From Bryoerythrophyllum caledonicum (lineage: Eukaryota > Streptophyta > Bryopsida > Pottiales > Pottiaceae), in contig OZ020518.1 of the NCBI GenBank assembly GCA_963971425.1, positions 12,716,190 through 12,780,189 of the forward strand: a stretch of 64,000 nucleotides of DNA, in the 5' to 3' direction. Numbering within the stretch: the first letter of the stretch is position 1; the number at the start of each line of letters is the position of its first letter. This document shows positions 1-12,581 of the stretch, one piece after another. The notes beneath the pieces are model-generated. The model was not told the origin of the DNA, ran no database searches, and saw only the letters and a program-made list of their open reading frames with translations. The position numbers and the translations under genes were made by a program.

Positions 1-135
1 AAACTATCATTGTCCACATCATTGTCCACGTCATTGTCCATGTCAACTGCCACGTTTAATTCCACGTCACACATAAATCCACATCATCATTCACCATAAA
101 TTCCATGTCACACTCAAATCCACGTCAGTAGCCAA
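1..135. repeat. Degenerate short direct repeats (CCACGTCA / ATTGTCCAC type)
   Basis: The first 135 bases repeat variants of TCCACGTCA, TCCATGTCA and ATTGTCCACATC several times. No reading frame is supported. It looks like the edge of a longer low-complexity or transposon-terminal array that continues to the left of the window. Confidence 0.45.
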
Positions 136-540
136 CTCATCAATGTTCGGGGATGATGGACCACATAGGCAGATGGATGAGAAGTCCACGTGGCAAAAAG
201 AATGACTACAGAAATCTATTACTCAAAACTATTACTATGCCCGAACAAAAATTTTCTTAGTCATTCCCTAGTAATACAGGTCATCTATGACTCAACAATG
301 ACTAAAATCGCTAGTCATTGATGCCTCGATTTCCCGTAGTGCTATGAAGGGTCACTTTACATTCCTACCATATAGTTCGTCTAAGTCAAGTTTGAAGTTT
401 ACTTTTGGTGAATGAAAATATTTGTGGTTTAGTTTCTTCCATTGCATCTCAGGTGTAAATTGTCCTTGGACATTAGATTAGATGCATATGTGAAATTGCA
501 TGAGACGTTTTTCATAATAGATTATCGCTTTCATTTGCAG

Positions 541-612
541 GCTGAACTTGGTGAGGTTGGAGAAGGAAGTGGACAGACACACAACGACGAGGAGCTGCAA
601 ACTTCAAACTAG
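541..612 (+). CDS. Possible terminal exon of an unidentified upstream gene
   Basis: A good acceptor (TTTCATTTGCAG) is followed by 24 codons ending in TAG. The translation starts AELGEVGEGSGQ and ends DEELQTSN: hydrophilic, acidic and like the C-terminal tail of a transposon or nuclear protein. The rest of the gene would lie left of the window. It could instead be an untranslated or chance exon. No family is recognised. Confidence 0.25.
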   Translation, partial: AELGEVGEGSGQTHNDEELQTSN

Positions 613-838
613 ACAGGTAAATACCCAAAATAATCTCCACGCTTGTTTCCATTTCAAAAATTTGAATGTTGTGTCCCATGTCTTCTTTTATGTGCAATAT
701 TCATGTTTCATTGTCTAAACCCTAGTCAATAGCAATTAACCCAACACCCAAAACCTACTAACTATTCTCCTAAATCCTGATTCTGTGAGTCGTATTTCTT
801 TAGATTCAGTAAACCTTGTATTTTTGTGTCTTCATTAG

Positions 839-928
839 GTGTGCGCTGCAGTGAATCGTGCCGAAGGAGGGTTCACCGGCGTTGGGTGTGACGTCATTGA
901 GGCCGCTCCGAACCGGCTGGCGCTCCTC
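839..928 (+). other. Possible exon (90 nt, open, GC-rich)
   Basis: A stretch clearly more GC-rich than its surroundings is bounded by CATTAG on the left and CTCCTC|GTGAGT on the right. It is open for 30 codons (VCAAVNRAEGGF..., ending NRLALL). It may be an upstream non-coding or coding exon of the ParB-methyltransferase gene, with the palindrome array as its intron, or a 3' exon of the gene to the left. Transcript data would decide. Confidence 0.25.
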
Positions 929-1017
929 GTGAGTTTTATTTCTACTCTTAAATGAATACTTCTTGTTGTCACAGTACCATATATGGAATCCGCTTGTGGA
1001 ATCAATCATGTGTGAAG

Positions 1018-3995
1018 GTGCCTCGGATCCGAGGCACAAGATTACTCGTCCCTATTTCAAGATCAGATTTTTAGTTTCAATGATACTAACATGCTAGATC
1101 CGAGGGACTGATGGAGAGCACCATTCTGATGTTTTTTCTTTTGGTCAATGTAGATTCACATTTGCGGTATTCTTTAGTGGACTTCATTGTTTTCATTAGT
1201 GGATTCACCATCAATGTTCTCCATTTGATGCTCTTTTGATGTTGGATTCGAGTTGCATGTTTGATGTGCGATGAGGAATCGTACATGCTGAATGCTCACA
1301 AGAGCTGGTTTGAAGTCGTGTCTTCCTCTTTGCAAGCCTGAATCATGTCTTTATTAATATAAATGTGCGATTTTTAGGTTGCATACTAGCATGTTGATTC
1401 GATGCTCACATACATACTGGATGTTTCGTATTGCAGGTTTTTGCTTGTTTCTGCTCGTTGCATGGTTGAATCGTGAATGTATCTTGTTGGACTCTTATCT
1501 TCGTGTCTTTCAAATTTTTTTCTATATTTTGTGGAATGCTTAATATGATGTGTGAATAAGAGTAGATGCCTCGGATCCGAGGTACCCGAGTACTAGTCGC
1601 TTTTGCACCATCAGAAATCTCAATTCAATGCCACTAACTTGCTTCACAACTTCGTACATGTGCGACTTGAGATGATGCTTCTAACATGCTGATTGATATT
1701 TACTTGCTGGCTTTTTGCTCGCTTCTTACTCGATACTTGCTAAAATCATTTTTGTTTGTTCCTGCTCTGTTGTTTAAGTTTAGATACGTATGATTTACCC
1801 TCTGGAATGAAATCAGATTTCGAGAGAGCCGAGGGTCCCTCGGATCCGAGGAATTGATAGAGAGCACCATTCTAATGTTTTTTTTTGGTCGATGTGGATT
1901 CACCTTCGCCGTTTTCTTTTGTGGACTACATGCTATTCACTAATTTAAACTCAATCATGTATTCCTCTGGCGTGTGTATATTCTAAAATGTGTTTACTAG
2001 ATGTCTAAAGGTGCCTCGAATCCAAGGCAGGCGATTGCACGTCCCATTTGCATGATTCGAGTTCTCTGTTTGATGCTCTTTTGATGCTGGATTCTACTTA
2101 CATATTTGATGTGCGATGTGGAATCGTACATGCTGAATGCTCAGAAGTGTTGGTTTGAGGTCGTGTCTTCCTCGTTGCATGCCTGAATCATGTCCTTATT
2201 GAAATAAAGGTGCGAGTCATAGTATTAATGTTATTCATCTGTGACGTGCTAAATGACAATTAACTAGCTGACTCAGAACTAGTCGGTTGTGCTGGATGCT
2301 TTGCTTTGCAGAATTATGCTAGTTTGATGCTTGTTTCATGCTTGAATCAAGTTTGTCTTTGAGGTCATTTGTCTTAGCTTTAAAACTCTATCAATGATTT
2401 GGTGGTTTGTGTGGAATACTGAATGAGATGTCTGAATAAATGAAGGTGCCTCGGATCCAAGGCACGCGATGTAAGCGTCAGTTTTGGAGGTTAAGAAGTT
2501 TAGATACGTATGATGTACCCTCTGGAATGAAATCAGATTTCGAGAGAGCCGAGGGTCCCTCAGATTCGAGGGACTGATGGAGAGCACCATTTTGATGTTT
2601 TTTTTTGGTCGATGTGGATTCACCTTTACCGTTTCCTTTTGTGGACTTCATGCTATTCAATAATTTAAACTCAATCATGTATTCCTCTGGCGTGTGTATG
2701 TTCTAAAATGTGTTTAAAAGATGTTTGTAGGTGCCTCGGATCCGAGGCAGGCAATTGCACATCGCAGTTCCATGATTCGAGTTCTCGGTTTGATGCTCTT
2801 TTGATGCTGGATTCTACTTACATGTTTGATGTGCGATGAGGAATCGTACATGCTGAATGCTCAGAAGAGCTAGTTTGAAGTCGTGTCTTCCTCTTTGCAA
2901 GCTTGAATCATGTTTTTATTGTTATAAATGTGCGATTTAGAGGTTGCTTACTAGCATGTTGATTCGATAATCACATTCGTAATGGATGTTTTGTATTGCA
3001 GGTTTTTGCTTGTTTCTTGTTTTGTGCATGTTTGAATCGTATATGCTTCTTGCTGGACTGTTATCTTAGTGTCTCTCAAAAAAAAATTCCATAGTTCGTG
3101 GAATGCTTGAAGTGATTTGTGAAGGTCTATTGATGCCTCGAATCCGAGGTACCCTAGTACTAGTCGCTTTTGTATAATTAGAAATCTACATTCGGTGCCA
3201 CTAACATGCTTCACAGTTGCTTACATGTGCGACTTGAGATGATGCGTCTTACATGTTGAATGATATTAACTTGATGGTTTGATGCTTCTTACTCGATACT
3301 TGCTTGAATCATATTTGTTTGTTCCTGCTCTGTTGTTTAAGTTTAGATACGTATGATGTACCTTCTAGAATGAAATCAGATTTCGAGAGAGCCGAGGGTC
3401 CCTCGGATCCGAGGAATTGATAGAGAGCACCATTCTAATGTTTTTTTTTTGGTCGATGTGGATTCACCTTCGCCGTTTTCTTTTGTGGACTACATGCTAT
3501 TCACTAATTTAAACTCAATCATGTATTCCTCTGGCGTGTGTATATTCTAAAATGTGTTTACTAGATGTCTAAAGGTGCCTCGAATCCAAGGCAGGCGATT
3601 GCACGTCCCATTTGCATGATTCGAGTTCTCTGTTTGATGCTCTTTTGATGCTAGATTCTACTCACATGTTCGATGTGCGATGAAGAATCGTACATGCTGA
3701 ATGCTCATAAGTGCTGGTTTGAGATCGTGTCTTCCTCGTTGCATGTGAATCATGTTTTTATTGTAATAAATGTGCGATTTAGAGGTTGCTTACTAGCATG
3801 TTGATTCGATAATCACATTTGTACTAGATGTTTTGTATTGCAGGTTTATGCTTGTTTCTTGCTTTGTGCATGGTTGAATCGCATATGCTTCTTGCTGGAC
3901 TGTTATCTTAGTGTCTTTCAATTTATTTTTCCATAGTTCGTGGGATGCTTAAAGTGATATGTGAAGGTCTGTTGATGCCTCAGATCCAAGGTACC
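1018..3995. repeat. Composite tandem repeats punctuated by GATC-centred palindromes
   Basis: About twelve variants of one palindrome recur near 1018, 1098, 1568, 1836, 2008, 2446, 2558, 2730, 3131, 3400, 3572 and 3975. The best copy, at 1018-1037, is a perfect 20-nt palindrome, GTGCCTCGGATCCGAGGCAC. The spacing is regular: about 172 bp (1836-2008, 2558-2730, 3400-3572), about 402 bp (2730-3131, 3572-3975) and about 268 bp (1568-1836, 3131-3400), giving a composite unit of about 841 bp. The intervening sequence is also repeated, for example near 1785-2100, 2503-2830 and 3342-3660. No coding frame is supported. The array ends about 300 bp before the first exon of the gene at 4286. Confidence 0.85.
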
Positions 3996-4285
3996 TGAGT
4001 ACTAGTCGCTTTTGTATAATTAGAAATCTACATTCGGTGCCACTAACATGCTTCACAGTTGCTTACATGTGCGACTTGAGATGATGCGTCTTACATGTTG
4101 AATGATATTAACTTGATGGTTTGATGCTTCTTACTCGATACTTGCTTGAATCATATTTGTTTGTTCCTGCTCTATTGTTTAAGTTTCTTATGCTGGATTC
4201 TAGAATAGCTCTAGTTTCATGCTCATGTATGTAGCTAAAAATTATTTACCATGGATGTGTGTAGATGGCGTAACCGTATGGAGAC

Positions 4286-7200
4286 ATGGTCACGCCAACT
4301 GAGGACTTAGAGAAGCCCAGTAAGGACACGACTTTTGCTTCTGAAGCTTTGGGATCTCCACATGCGGATTCGAGTTTAGTCCTGCAAGTTGTACCGGCGT
4401 TGGGGATTGATCTTGGTTCGGACACAACAGAGCTTTCATTAAGGAAGTCCATTCGTAGGACTTCCTACAATGTGCTGCAGAAGTCTCATTCTCCATCTTT
4501 CGGGGAGTTGCACATCCCACTCTGCCAAATGTTGTCAATGAGTGAGGTGCGTATTCCAGTCAAGCCCGACATTGAGAAGCTGAAGAGCGAATTTGTCAAA
4601 GGCTACCGCCTAGGATCTGTATGTTCCTATGTTGCTTTGAGAAACTTTTCCACGGTAGAACGGGAAGTTCTTCCTGAGGAGCGTGCAGGATGGTCAGACA
4701 TTTGGCGAGCGGAGGACTGGAAGTTCGAAGCTTTGATTGCGAGTAGGCCAGAGTTACAATGCCTTTCTAATCGCTATTTTTTTTGTATGTGATGGCAACC
4801 ACCGCCATCTTGCATGGATGGATGTCATATCCACCATGCATAGAAATAATTCTGCCTTTCATATTCCGGTTCGGGCTGTTTTATTAGAGCCCACATTAGG
4901 GAACCGCCATATATTACTAAACGCCATGATGGACTGGAACAAGTGAGTTTTTTTCTTTATTTCTTTTTAGTTTGGTTTTTTTACATTTGTTTGTATTTCT
5001 TTGGTTATTCTCGCAATTCTTTGAAGTTCATGAACATTGTCACTCGGGCAGAAAGACTCTAACCATGTGACACAGCAACTGTCAGATGATGTGAAGAGAG
5101 TTCAACATTTTGGGTTGTTGGACTTCGATCAGCTCAAGGGTGTAATTAGTGAGGAGGATGACGATGCTAGTGTGGCGGAGTGGGCTAGAAAGGGGACCAA
5201 AAAGTGGTACCATATGACCTTCGATTCATTCTTGAAGTTACTTTATGAGGTACGTTTTGATTAAATTTGGCTCTAATTTTCATACTACATGCTATTATGT
5301 GTGGTCCTGAATACGTGTATGATATGTTATTGTGAGTTTTTTGGCAATTATTCTCATACTCTCTTAAATGATTTCTTCGTGTAGCGGGACCTTATTGCAG
5401 CTCAAGATGATTGTATTCGAACGTACCGTGACACACTTGTGATTGGTGTTGGGGCTCATCGTGTTGGGAGCTTGGCGGGGTTGGTCACTCTATGTTCCGA
5501 AGCGGTACAAAAGAAGAAGACTCAATGTGGCATCTTACTCACGCGACTTCTTGCCATTGCTGATCCTCGTAATGGTGAAGAGTTTTTCAAAGAGGTAATC
5601 GTTTGTGCAATTCATTGTACTAGTTCATTCAACATCATTTAATTATTTTTATAGTATTAATTGACCACTTCTTTGTTGTCCTCTAATTCAAGTTCTACAT
5701 CATTACGATGTTTATCAGAACAAGCGAGAAATCACATCAAAGAAGTTGCAACTGCTTTGCACTTCCAAGGTTTCAGCGAGGTTCAAAGGTAGATGGATGC
5801 GTTGGTGGAATTTGTCAAAAGAAGGCAGGGATGAATACAATTTTCCTAAAGCACCATGTTCGGAGATCAGTCTCAAACCCTGGCTTGACGTGGCTTCATT
5901 TTGGGTAGAGGTAAGTACAATTATCTTAGGGCATTTTATGTATTATTTTTCCATCAATTGTAAGTTATGTTTTGTAATATTTTATTTTTATTGTATAGCT
6001 TGAGGAGGAGGCAGAGAAGTTATTTGTCAAGGTCGTGAAGGAAGACAATATCACCATTAGGATAGAGGGTCTCCCGAACCCCATACTGGATATTGGCTCA
6101 TGGGTTGAGGCCAACTCTCTTATGTTCTAGAAGAAGGCGTTTAAGAACCATTTTAGTGGGCCGAAGCCGTTCGTGAAGTCTGATGAGTTTCTCAAGCAGC
6201 CAGAGACACCTCAAAGTGTCAAGAGAGTGGTGCTCCGATATTTTTGGCGAGATCTCGTTGCCAACGGAGCTTTGCAACCTCGCGAGTTGCCAATCCGGCT
6301 AAGGAAGTGGTGTGATACCACAGCCAACTCTGAGTGCATCTTCATAGAGTCTCAGTTGTGCCGTTTCACTCGGCATCATTTGGCTCAGTGTCCTTGGTAC
6401 TTAGAGCTTTGGCATTCAGCTCCAACTCCAGGTGACGAGGTGGAGCTTTGGGAGTCATGTGATTCCTTGGCAACACATTCTGGAGCGCGTCCAGCTTTGC
6501 AAGCTTCAGCTCTATTCCACATTGAGCCTGAGCTTGAGCTCTCTGAAAAGGCCAAGGATAGGACAAAACTGAAGGCGGCTAGGATTGCAGCCAGAGGAGT
6601 AGAGCGAGAAGCGGCACGTTTAGAGAAGGAGATTGCAAGGAAGGACATGAAAGAGACTTGAGTAAGAAACAAGGAGTTGGCAGCAATGGTGGCGAAGGAG
6701 GGTCTTGAGAAATTGTTGTCTCTTGCGGGTCTTGGATTGTTCTCACAGCCGGCACCCATATTCACAACATTTGGCGCTTCTCCATCCGCCAGCATCCGCC
6801 CATCCGCCAGCAACCGTCCAACAGCCGCCCATCACAGACCATCTATTCTATTCCTGTAGTGGAACAGACAGAGTCCAATGTCGTTGTTGAGGTGTTCAAT
6901 ACCAGCGCCTTGTCTATCTTTACTGAGTACGATTCCAATATAGTTGATGATGATGTTCCTCCAGTTTGGAGGGATATAGCACAGTGGTTGATTGCCCATG
7001 GAGGGTCCAAGATGCGGTACATGAAGGGGAAGCTGACTAAGGATGGTTTGGCGGATATATTTATATTTGACGTTCCGGAGGACTTGCCCATTCCAGGCAT
7101 TCAGGGTGGTACAGTGATTCCACCATGGAACATACTACCTACAGTGCCGACCTCCAAGGGTTGAAAAGAATCATTGTGGATTCTCAGGTGCTTCGAGTTG

Positions 7201-8339
7201 GCAGAGTCGTTTCTTCGTGATGGTGGAGCTATCATCGTATTTTACCGAGATTTCAGGTTCATTTCAAATGAACTGGTTTCCTGGGCTCAGTGGTCGGGAT
7301 TCGAGGAAGAAGCGAAGTGCTTTGCCATCAATGGACTTTTCCTTTTCTCTGATGGTCGCCCCGGTCGCATACATAAGACTTTCATGGTCAAGTGCTTCGT
7401 TCGAACGAGTGATCCTCCAATTCTATTTGTCTTCAATGACAAAGTGGAGCTTTTGGCGGATGAGATTGAGCTTTCTTCCGACGGTCATCTGACCAACTAC
7501 ATCACCTAGGAGTCACTAACGGTGAGGACCTCCACCGGGATGCCATGGCGAGGCGCTAGAGAGAAGTCGCAGAATCTATTGGAGGCTCTTATTGATCTTT
7601 TTACCAAGGAGGATGAGATCATCATGGACCTCACCGCTTCTACTGGTATATTCATTTCATTTTTACATTTGTTTTTTCAATTATCCAACCATGATTCTAA
7701 TCTATTACTCTTTGTATTCCACACTTTTTCTAGGCGCATGAGTTAAGGCTTGCAAAGCCCTCAAGCGTCATATTCTTGCCTTGGAGGCTGACAAGGACTT
7801 GGTAGACGAGGTGCTTCGACCCATGATTCCAAAGACGGTGGAGGTGAATTCTGCGATTATTGAGCCGATGGAGCAGACTTCTCTCAAGCGCCCTTTGGAG
7901 CTTGGTGATGACGAAACAGAGATTAAAACTACGCCTAAGAGAACTTGTAAGTAAGTTTTCTTCATTCCTTTATTGTTTGTTTATCTTGTTCTATCAAGCT
8001 TTTCTCCTAATATCAATCAATTGCAGACGGTTCTCGACGTCGTTGATGGCTTCTCTGTCAACACTTTCCGTTGGAGTGTTGGATTGCTTGGCAGGCAAGG
8101 TTGTCAGTCCAGAACAACCGCATATTTTGCCTGAGAATGTTGAGGCTGCTGCTATTGAATCCGTAGCGCAGCCTTCGCCTCCACGACGTCCACCGACTGC
8201 TCGATCCGGCTCCGGAGCAAAGGTTTTTGTGGATGACGAGGCTGAGGAGGCTAGTACTGATTCTGATAGTGGTTCTGATAGCAGTTTGCCGTTTATCCAT
8301 CAGGGCAGTGACAATGAGTTCACCTGTGATGAGTTGTGA
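4286..8339 (+). pseudogene. Decayed gene: ParB-like (DGNHR) domain fused to a beta-order DNA methyltransferase
   Basis: Seven exons can be traced: 4286-4942, 5027-5249, 5385-5594, 5719-5910, 5999-7645, 7734-7950 and 8027-8339, about 1,150 codons, with phases that match at every junction. Exon 1 carries RIPVKPDIEKLKSEF and then VCDGNHRHLAW, the DGxHR signature of ParB/sulfiredoxin-like folds. Exon 5 has a Lys/Arg/Glu-rich coiled stretch, then VIPPWNIL (a DPPW motif IV with Asp replaced by Ile), FLRDGGAIIVFY, and GAREKSQNLLEAL leading into DLTASTG. Exon 6 continues ACKALKRHILALEAD, the SAM-binding motif I, so the order IV-then-I is that of beta-class N4/N6 methylases. The tail is Ser/Asp-rich and acidic. 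Breaks: a frameshift in a T8 run (4778-4785), in-frame stops at 5031, 6128, 6659, 7162, 7507 and 7739, and a second frameshift between about 6690 and 6860. All stops are TGA or TAG, as C-to-T decay would give. It is a multidomain gene or transposon-borne gene, now broken; no named family is recognised. Confidence 0.75.
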
Positions 8340-10405
8340 TTCCTCTATTTTGTATGCCGTGTTGACATGATATGCGGCTTTGGATTTATGGATATATTTC
8401 ACCCTTGCATGTCTCATATGATTATTTGTTTTATCCACAGAAATGTTTGTACTCTAGTTAGATAATTAAATATCTCTAGAAATATCACGCATGGATGGAT
8501 TTCACTCAATTTATATAATGTGTCATTGAATTTACAAATATACAATTATCACATTATGAATAGTATACACAGTTTCTAAAATTTTTAGGTGGTCCGTCTC
8601 TATCATTCTCTCCATTCACCACCTTAAACCTTCGGACACATATTACCATTAATCTGAACATTCATTGGAATAATAATACTTATTAGACTTAATTTGAATA
8701 GTAATACACATCCAAGAGAATTTATCTACTGCAAATCGCAGAGTCATTCAAGCATAGCTTATCCATGGCTTCAAGATGTTTGCAGTAAGAGAATTTTGAT
8801 AGGATACTAGATGTACTTCATCTCCATATTTTTTGTTTTATTGTCTAATAAAATAAGGGGATTATAGATGTACTTCTCCCACATAATTGTATATGAAATC
8901 ACTATTATTGGAATAGAATTTTGCATTGTAATATATGTTTCATTATCTCTCATCTTTTTACTTTTGGATGTAAAGTTTTCCAAAAAGTCTAAAAATAGTT
9001 CCATGGCTATAGGTGCTTCTATTGAATAAAAGATAAAATAAAGCGATTGCAAGTCTAGAATCTCTCTTATGTTAATGTTTTTATTTTGATTTTTGGAAGC
9101 ACAACCCACCTACACTCACAGCAATAGGTGTTCTTTTTAATTTCACAAAAAAAAAACAATGGTAAAAGTTGTCATGAATTCAGTGCTCGCCGCTCGCTGC
9201 TCACCGCTCACCGCTCACCGCTCACAAGATAGCATTCATGCTTGCCCGACAATGTGATCATAAGAGTGGAAGTGTGTTTTGGATCATTTTTTGCCACAAG
9301 TCTTGCCCAGTGTATTGCTTGTTGTGTTTTTTCTATATCGTGGAGGTGGGCAATACCATTTCCAATCCATTTGTGGTCAAAGTTGTTTCCTAGTGAGCCA
9401 AAGATTTTCTCTTTCAAAGGGTGAAAGGAATTTAGTGAGTTGAGTGGGGGCATGTGACGAGGATGAGAAGTACGAGTGTTGGATGTTGAACGATGAGATT
9501 AGTGAGTCTAGAATAGGCGTGGGTAGTATGTATTGTGCCAGTTTAAGGAGGTCATTTTTTGAGATGCGATATTTATACCTTTGATATAACCATACTATTT
9601 CCGTTTCAAATGGTTGGGTTGTTGGTTCTATGTTTGTGGGAGTTTGTAGTTGTTATGGTGTTGATTCCATAGCCATTAGAGTCTAGTGGCGGGAATGGTG
9701 ATTAGATGTCTCCCATTATCTTTGTATATGTGTGCGTATTCTTCATTCATTTTAATTGTATTGTATGATGTAAGATTGTCTTTTTCGGGGTTGCATTTGG
9801 TTGTGTGTATATTGAGGAGCGGAATGATGATGGGTTGGGTAATGGTTCTTGAGTCACAAGATTGTTCCTTGAGGTGGTGTGCTTGAATGATTTATAAATA
9901 TAATCTATTTTGGGTGTGTTGATAATACTGTGATAATTGTGTGGAGTTATAGGTGGAGGTGTTTTGGTCATGCCATGGAAAGAGGTTCCGTTGAGGTAAT
10001 CATTTGTTGTAGATATTGTTATTGTGCATAGATATTTGGTATCATTCTTTATAATTTTGTTTGAGTCAATATGTTTTCTATGTTCATGGTCAAGAATGAG
10101 GTTTATGGGCTATGTGGATGGGTTTTTAAGGATGCGTGTTGGGTAAAGGATGAACATACATTACCTTCATTTGGTGTTAAAGTTTTCCATCACTAAATTT
10201 CTCAATTTTATACCATTATCATATAAGTGATTTTAGTTCCTTATACACCAATTTTTTAGAGGTACAAGAGAAGTGAAGCATTTTGAATCAAATTAAGGAA
10301 AGAAAAAAGCCTTTCAAAAATGCCAGAAATACATTTTTCTTTTCAAAATATCCCTTTTCATGTAATCTGAAAATCCAAACAATAAAAGTTATTGTTCATG
10401 CTCTT
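8340..10405. other. Intergenic, no supported gene
   Basis: AT-rich sequence. Short ORFs on both strands have no recognisable domain or splice context. A small simple repeat at about 9187-9225 iterates CTCACCG/CTCGCCG. Nothing else could be supported. Confidence 0.5.
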
Positions 10406-11360
10406 TTAACCCCTAAAGGACCAAGTGTCCAAATTTGGCTTTTTGAAAAATCGGTCAGGTTCCTATGGTGTCAATTTCCAACATTCCACTTTGAAATTTT
10501 TATTATAGAAAGACATTACCAAGAGCTCAGTGGGAAAACAATTTTTTTCCTAAATTGGACATTTGATAAAAAAAGTTATAGGGTTTTGAATTTTAAATGG
10601 GGAGGGCGGGCACCTCGGGCACCTCCAAAAACTTTTGATAGGACACTCTATTGAAAGTGAGATTTTGAGTACTCGCAAGTAATATTATTTCCCTTCATGT
10701 TGTCAAAAAAAAGTTCTTGTCTTTAGTGAAAAATAGCATACCAACCCAAGTCAAACATTTTCACACATTGTCACTCATTGTTGGGCAAGGTACCAAAAAA
10801 ACTTCTTCTTTTCCACATAAAACCTAGAGATCTTCATATTTTTCACTTTTTATTTTTTCCACAACAATATGTAATGTAAACCTTCTTATTGACCATTCGG
10901 ATTATCAATCGAAAACATATTAAGTTAAAAAAAAATTAAAGTGTGAATTAACAAATTTCGAGCCTCCACTCCTTGCACACTTGTTTTGAATATGCTACAC
11001 CCTGTCTCTACCTCTAAAAATTGGTGTGTTTGGAGCTTAAGTCATGCTTAACAAGATGGTAATAGATTTAGACCTTGTGTAGTGAAATTTCTTGACACCA
11101 ACTGAAGTCAAAGTCTGCTGATCCACTAAACGCAGGGAAGAAAATGAACCATTTGCTTGACTTCAAACACTATAATCTTTCAATCCGTGCGGTCAAATTT
11201 TTTGAAATTTTGTACATGTATTACTTAATAAGCCTTTATTGAGATCCTACGGTCAGAACTAAAAATAAAAGTTTTTGTTACCTTCTTTATTCATTGCACT
11301 AGAATCCATTAATTTTGAAGTGTTTTTGGTGTAAAACTATCTTGGTACCTTAGGGGTTAA
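10406..11360. mobile_element. piggyBac-like MITE (family P2), 955 bp
   Basis: It begins TTAACCCCTAAAGGACCAAG and ends with CTTGGTACCTTAGGGGTTAA, inverted copies with about two mismatches, bounded by TTAA. TTAA target duplication with ends starting CC(C/T) is the hallmark of piggyBac-type elements. Related, partly inverted sequence occurs at about 24200-24985 and 52524-53494, sharing the internal GGTACCTTGCCC stretch. There is no transposase, so it is non-autonomous. Confidence 0.75.
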
Positions 11361-12394
11361 AGTAGAAAAGTAAAATGAGAAAAACATCAAAACCTCTAAT
11401 TTCATGAAGAAACTAGTGTACTAACTCGTTGTCCCAAACAGGCTAACAAAAAAATTTGTGAGCATGGATTGTTAAAACCTAATTAGCACAAAAATTGTAA
11501 ATCATACTCCCACCTTTTACGCTCTTTAGCAAGATGTTCTTCTTCCTCCATGCTCACCTCGTCAATGAGGCTCTTTGTTTCATTTCCTCAAAAAAAAGAA
11601 CATTTCATTTAGAACTCAAATACTAAAATCCTACAAAAATTCACAAAAAAAGTTGTTTGTAGCTTCAAGGATTAGACTCTTAAAGCATTGATTTTGAAAA
11701 TTTGCATAAGATTTTATCAATAAAGTGAGGACAACAATGGTCGAGATAATAGAGAGATGAAAATTTTCTATTGGCACCTTCCCCCAAAAAAGGTGAGGAA
11801 CCTTTGACTTGTCTTGGAGTGACAGATGAAAACCTTTAACGCCGGGTTAGCTATGACTGATCATGAATTATGAACATAATAGATTAAATTCTGCAGAATA
11901 TATTCCCTTTGTAGATGCAACCATTAGCCATAGCAAGCCCAACATTAAAGGATTGATAAACAAACTAGTGGAATCTCTTGTTTTCTTTTGCAGAATGGAT
12001 CATCTTTTGCCTGTAGTATGGGCTTGTCACGGGAATCCTATAGCTTACCTATGGAGAGCTCCATGCTTAGTCCTACAACTCAAAGCTAATTGGTAAGTAC
12101 TTGCGTTACACAACGTCCATTGAAAGCTCAAGACTTGATCTTTCTTGGCTGAGCACATGAAAAGGTTGAAAACACTTATTTCCAGCAAAATTTGGAAATA
12201 CTTAATCTCTTCAATACATTAACTTTTATATGTGATTAACAAAAGAAAACTTCATGACAAACATTCTTTGAACAAATAACAATTTGAAATCATCCACAAT
12301 AATATTCCAGATTTTAGAATTCACGGTTTAGGATTTAGCTCGATCATGGGATCAACTCTGGTGCATTGCGGCCCAACACTCTAAATTTTATGTT
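11361..12394. other. Intergenic, no supported gene
   Basis: AT-rich. A 77-codon ORF near 11863 has no recognisable motif. Nothing else is seen. Confidence 0.45.
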
Positions 12395-12560
12395 TAGTGC
12401 AGGCGCACTATATGAGTTACAAAAGCTACTTAAGTTTTTACTCTTGTTAAATATTTTCATCAACCATGTTGACAATGATCACCCTCTTTAAGTAGTATAC
12501 ATTATTATACTCTCGTAAAAATCTTCATCAAAATATTCAATGCTCGTATATTACTGCATG
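12395..12560. repeat. Fragment of dispersed repeat family M
   Basis: It contains the inverse of ACTACTTAAAGAGGGTGATC and the AAAATATTCATCAA-type core found at 41125-41659, 46640-46830, 52107-52317 and 62630-62830. It is degenerate and its ends are not precise. Confidence 0.5.
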
Positions 12561-12581
12561 ACATTATGAAGTCTTCCTGTA

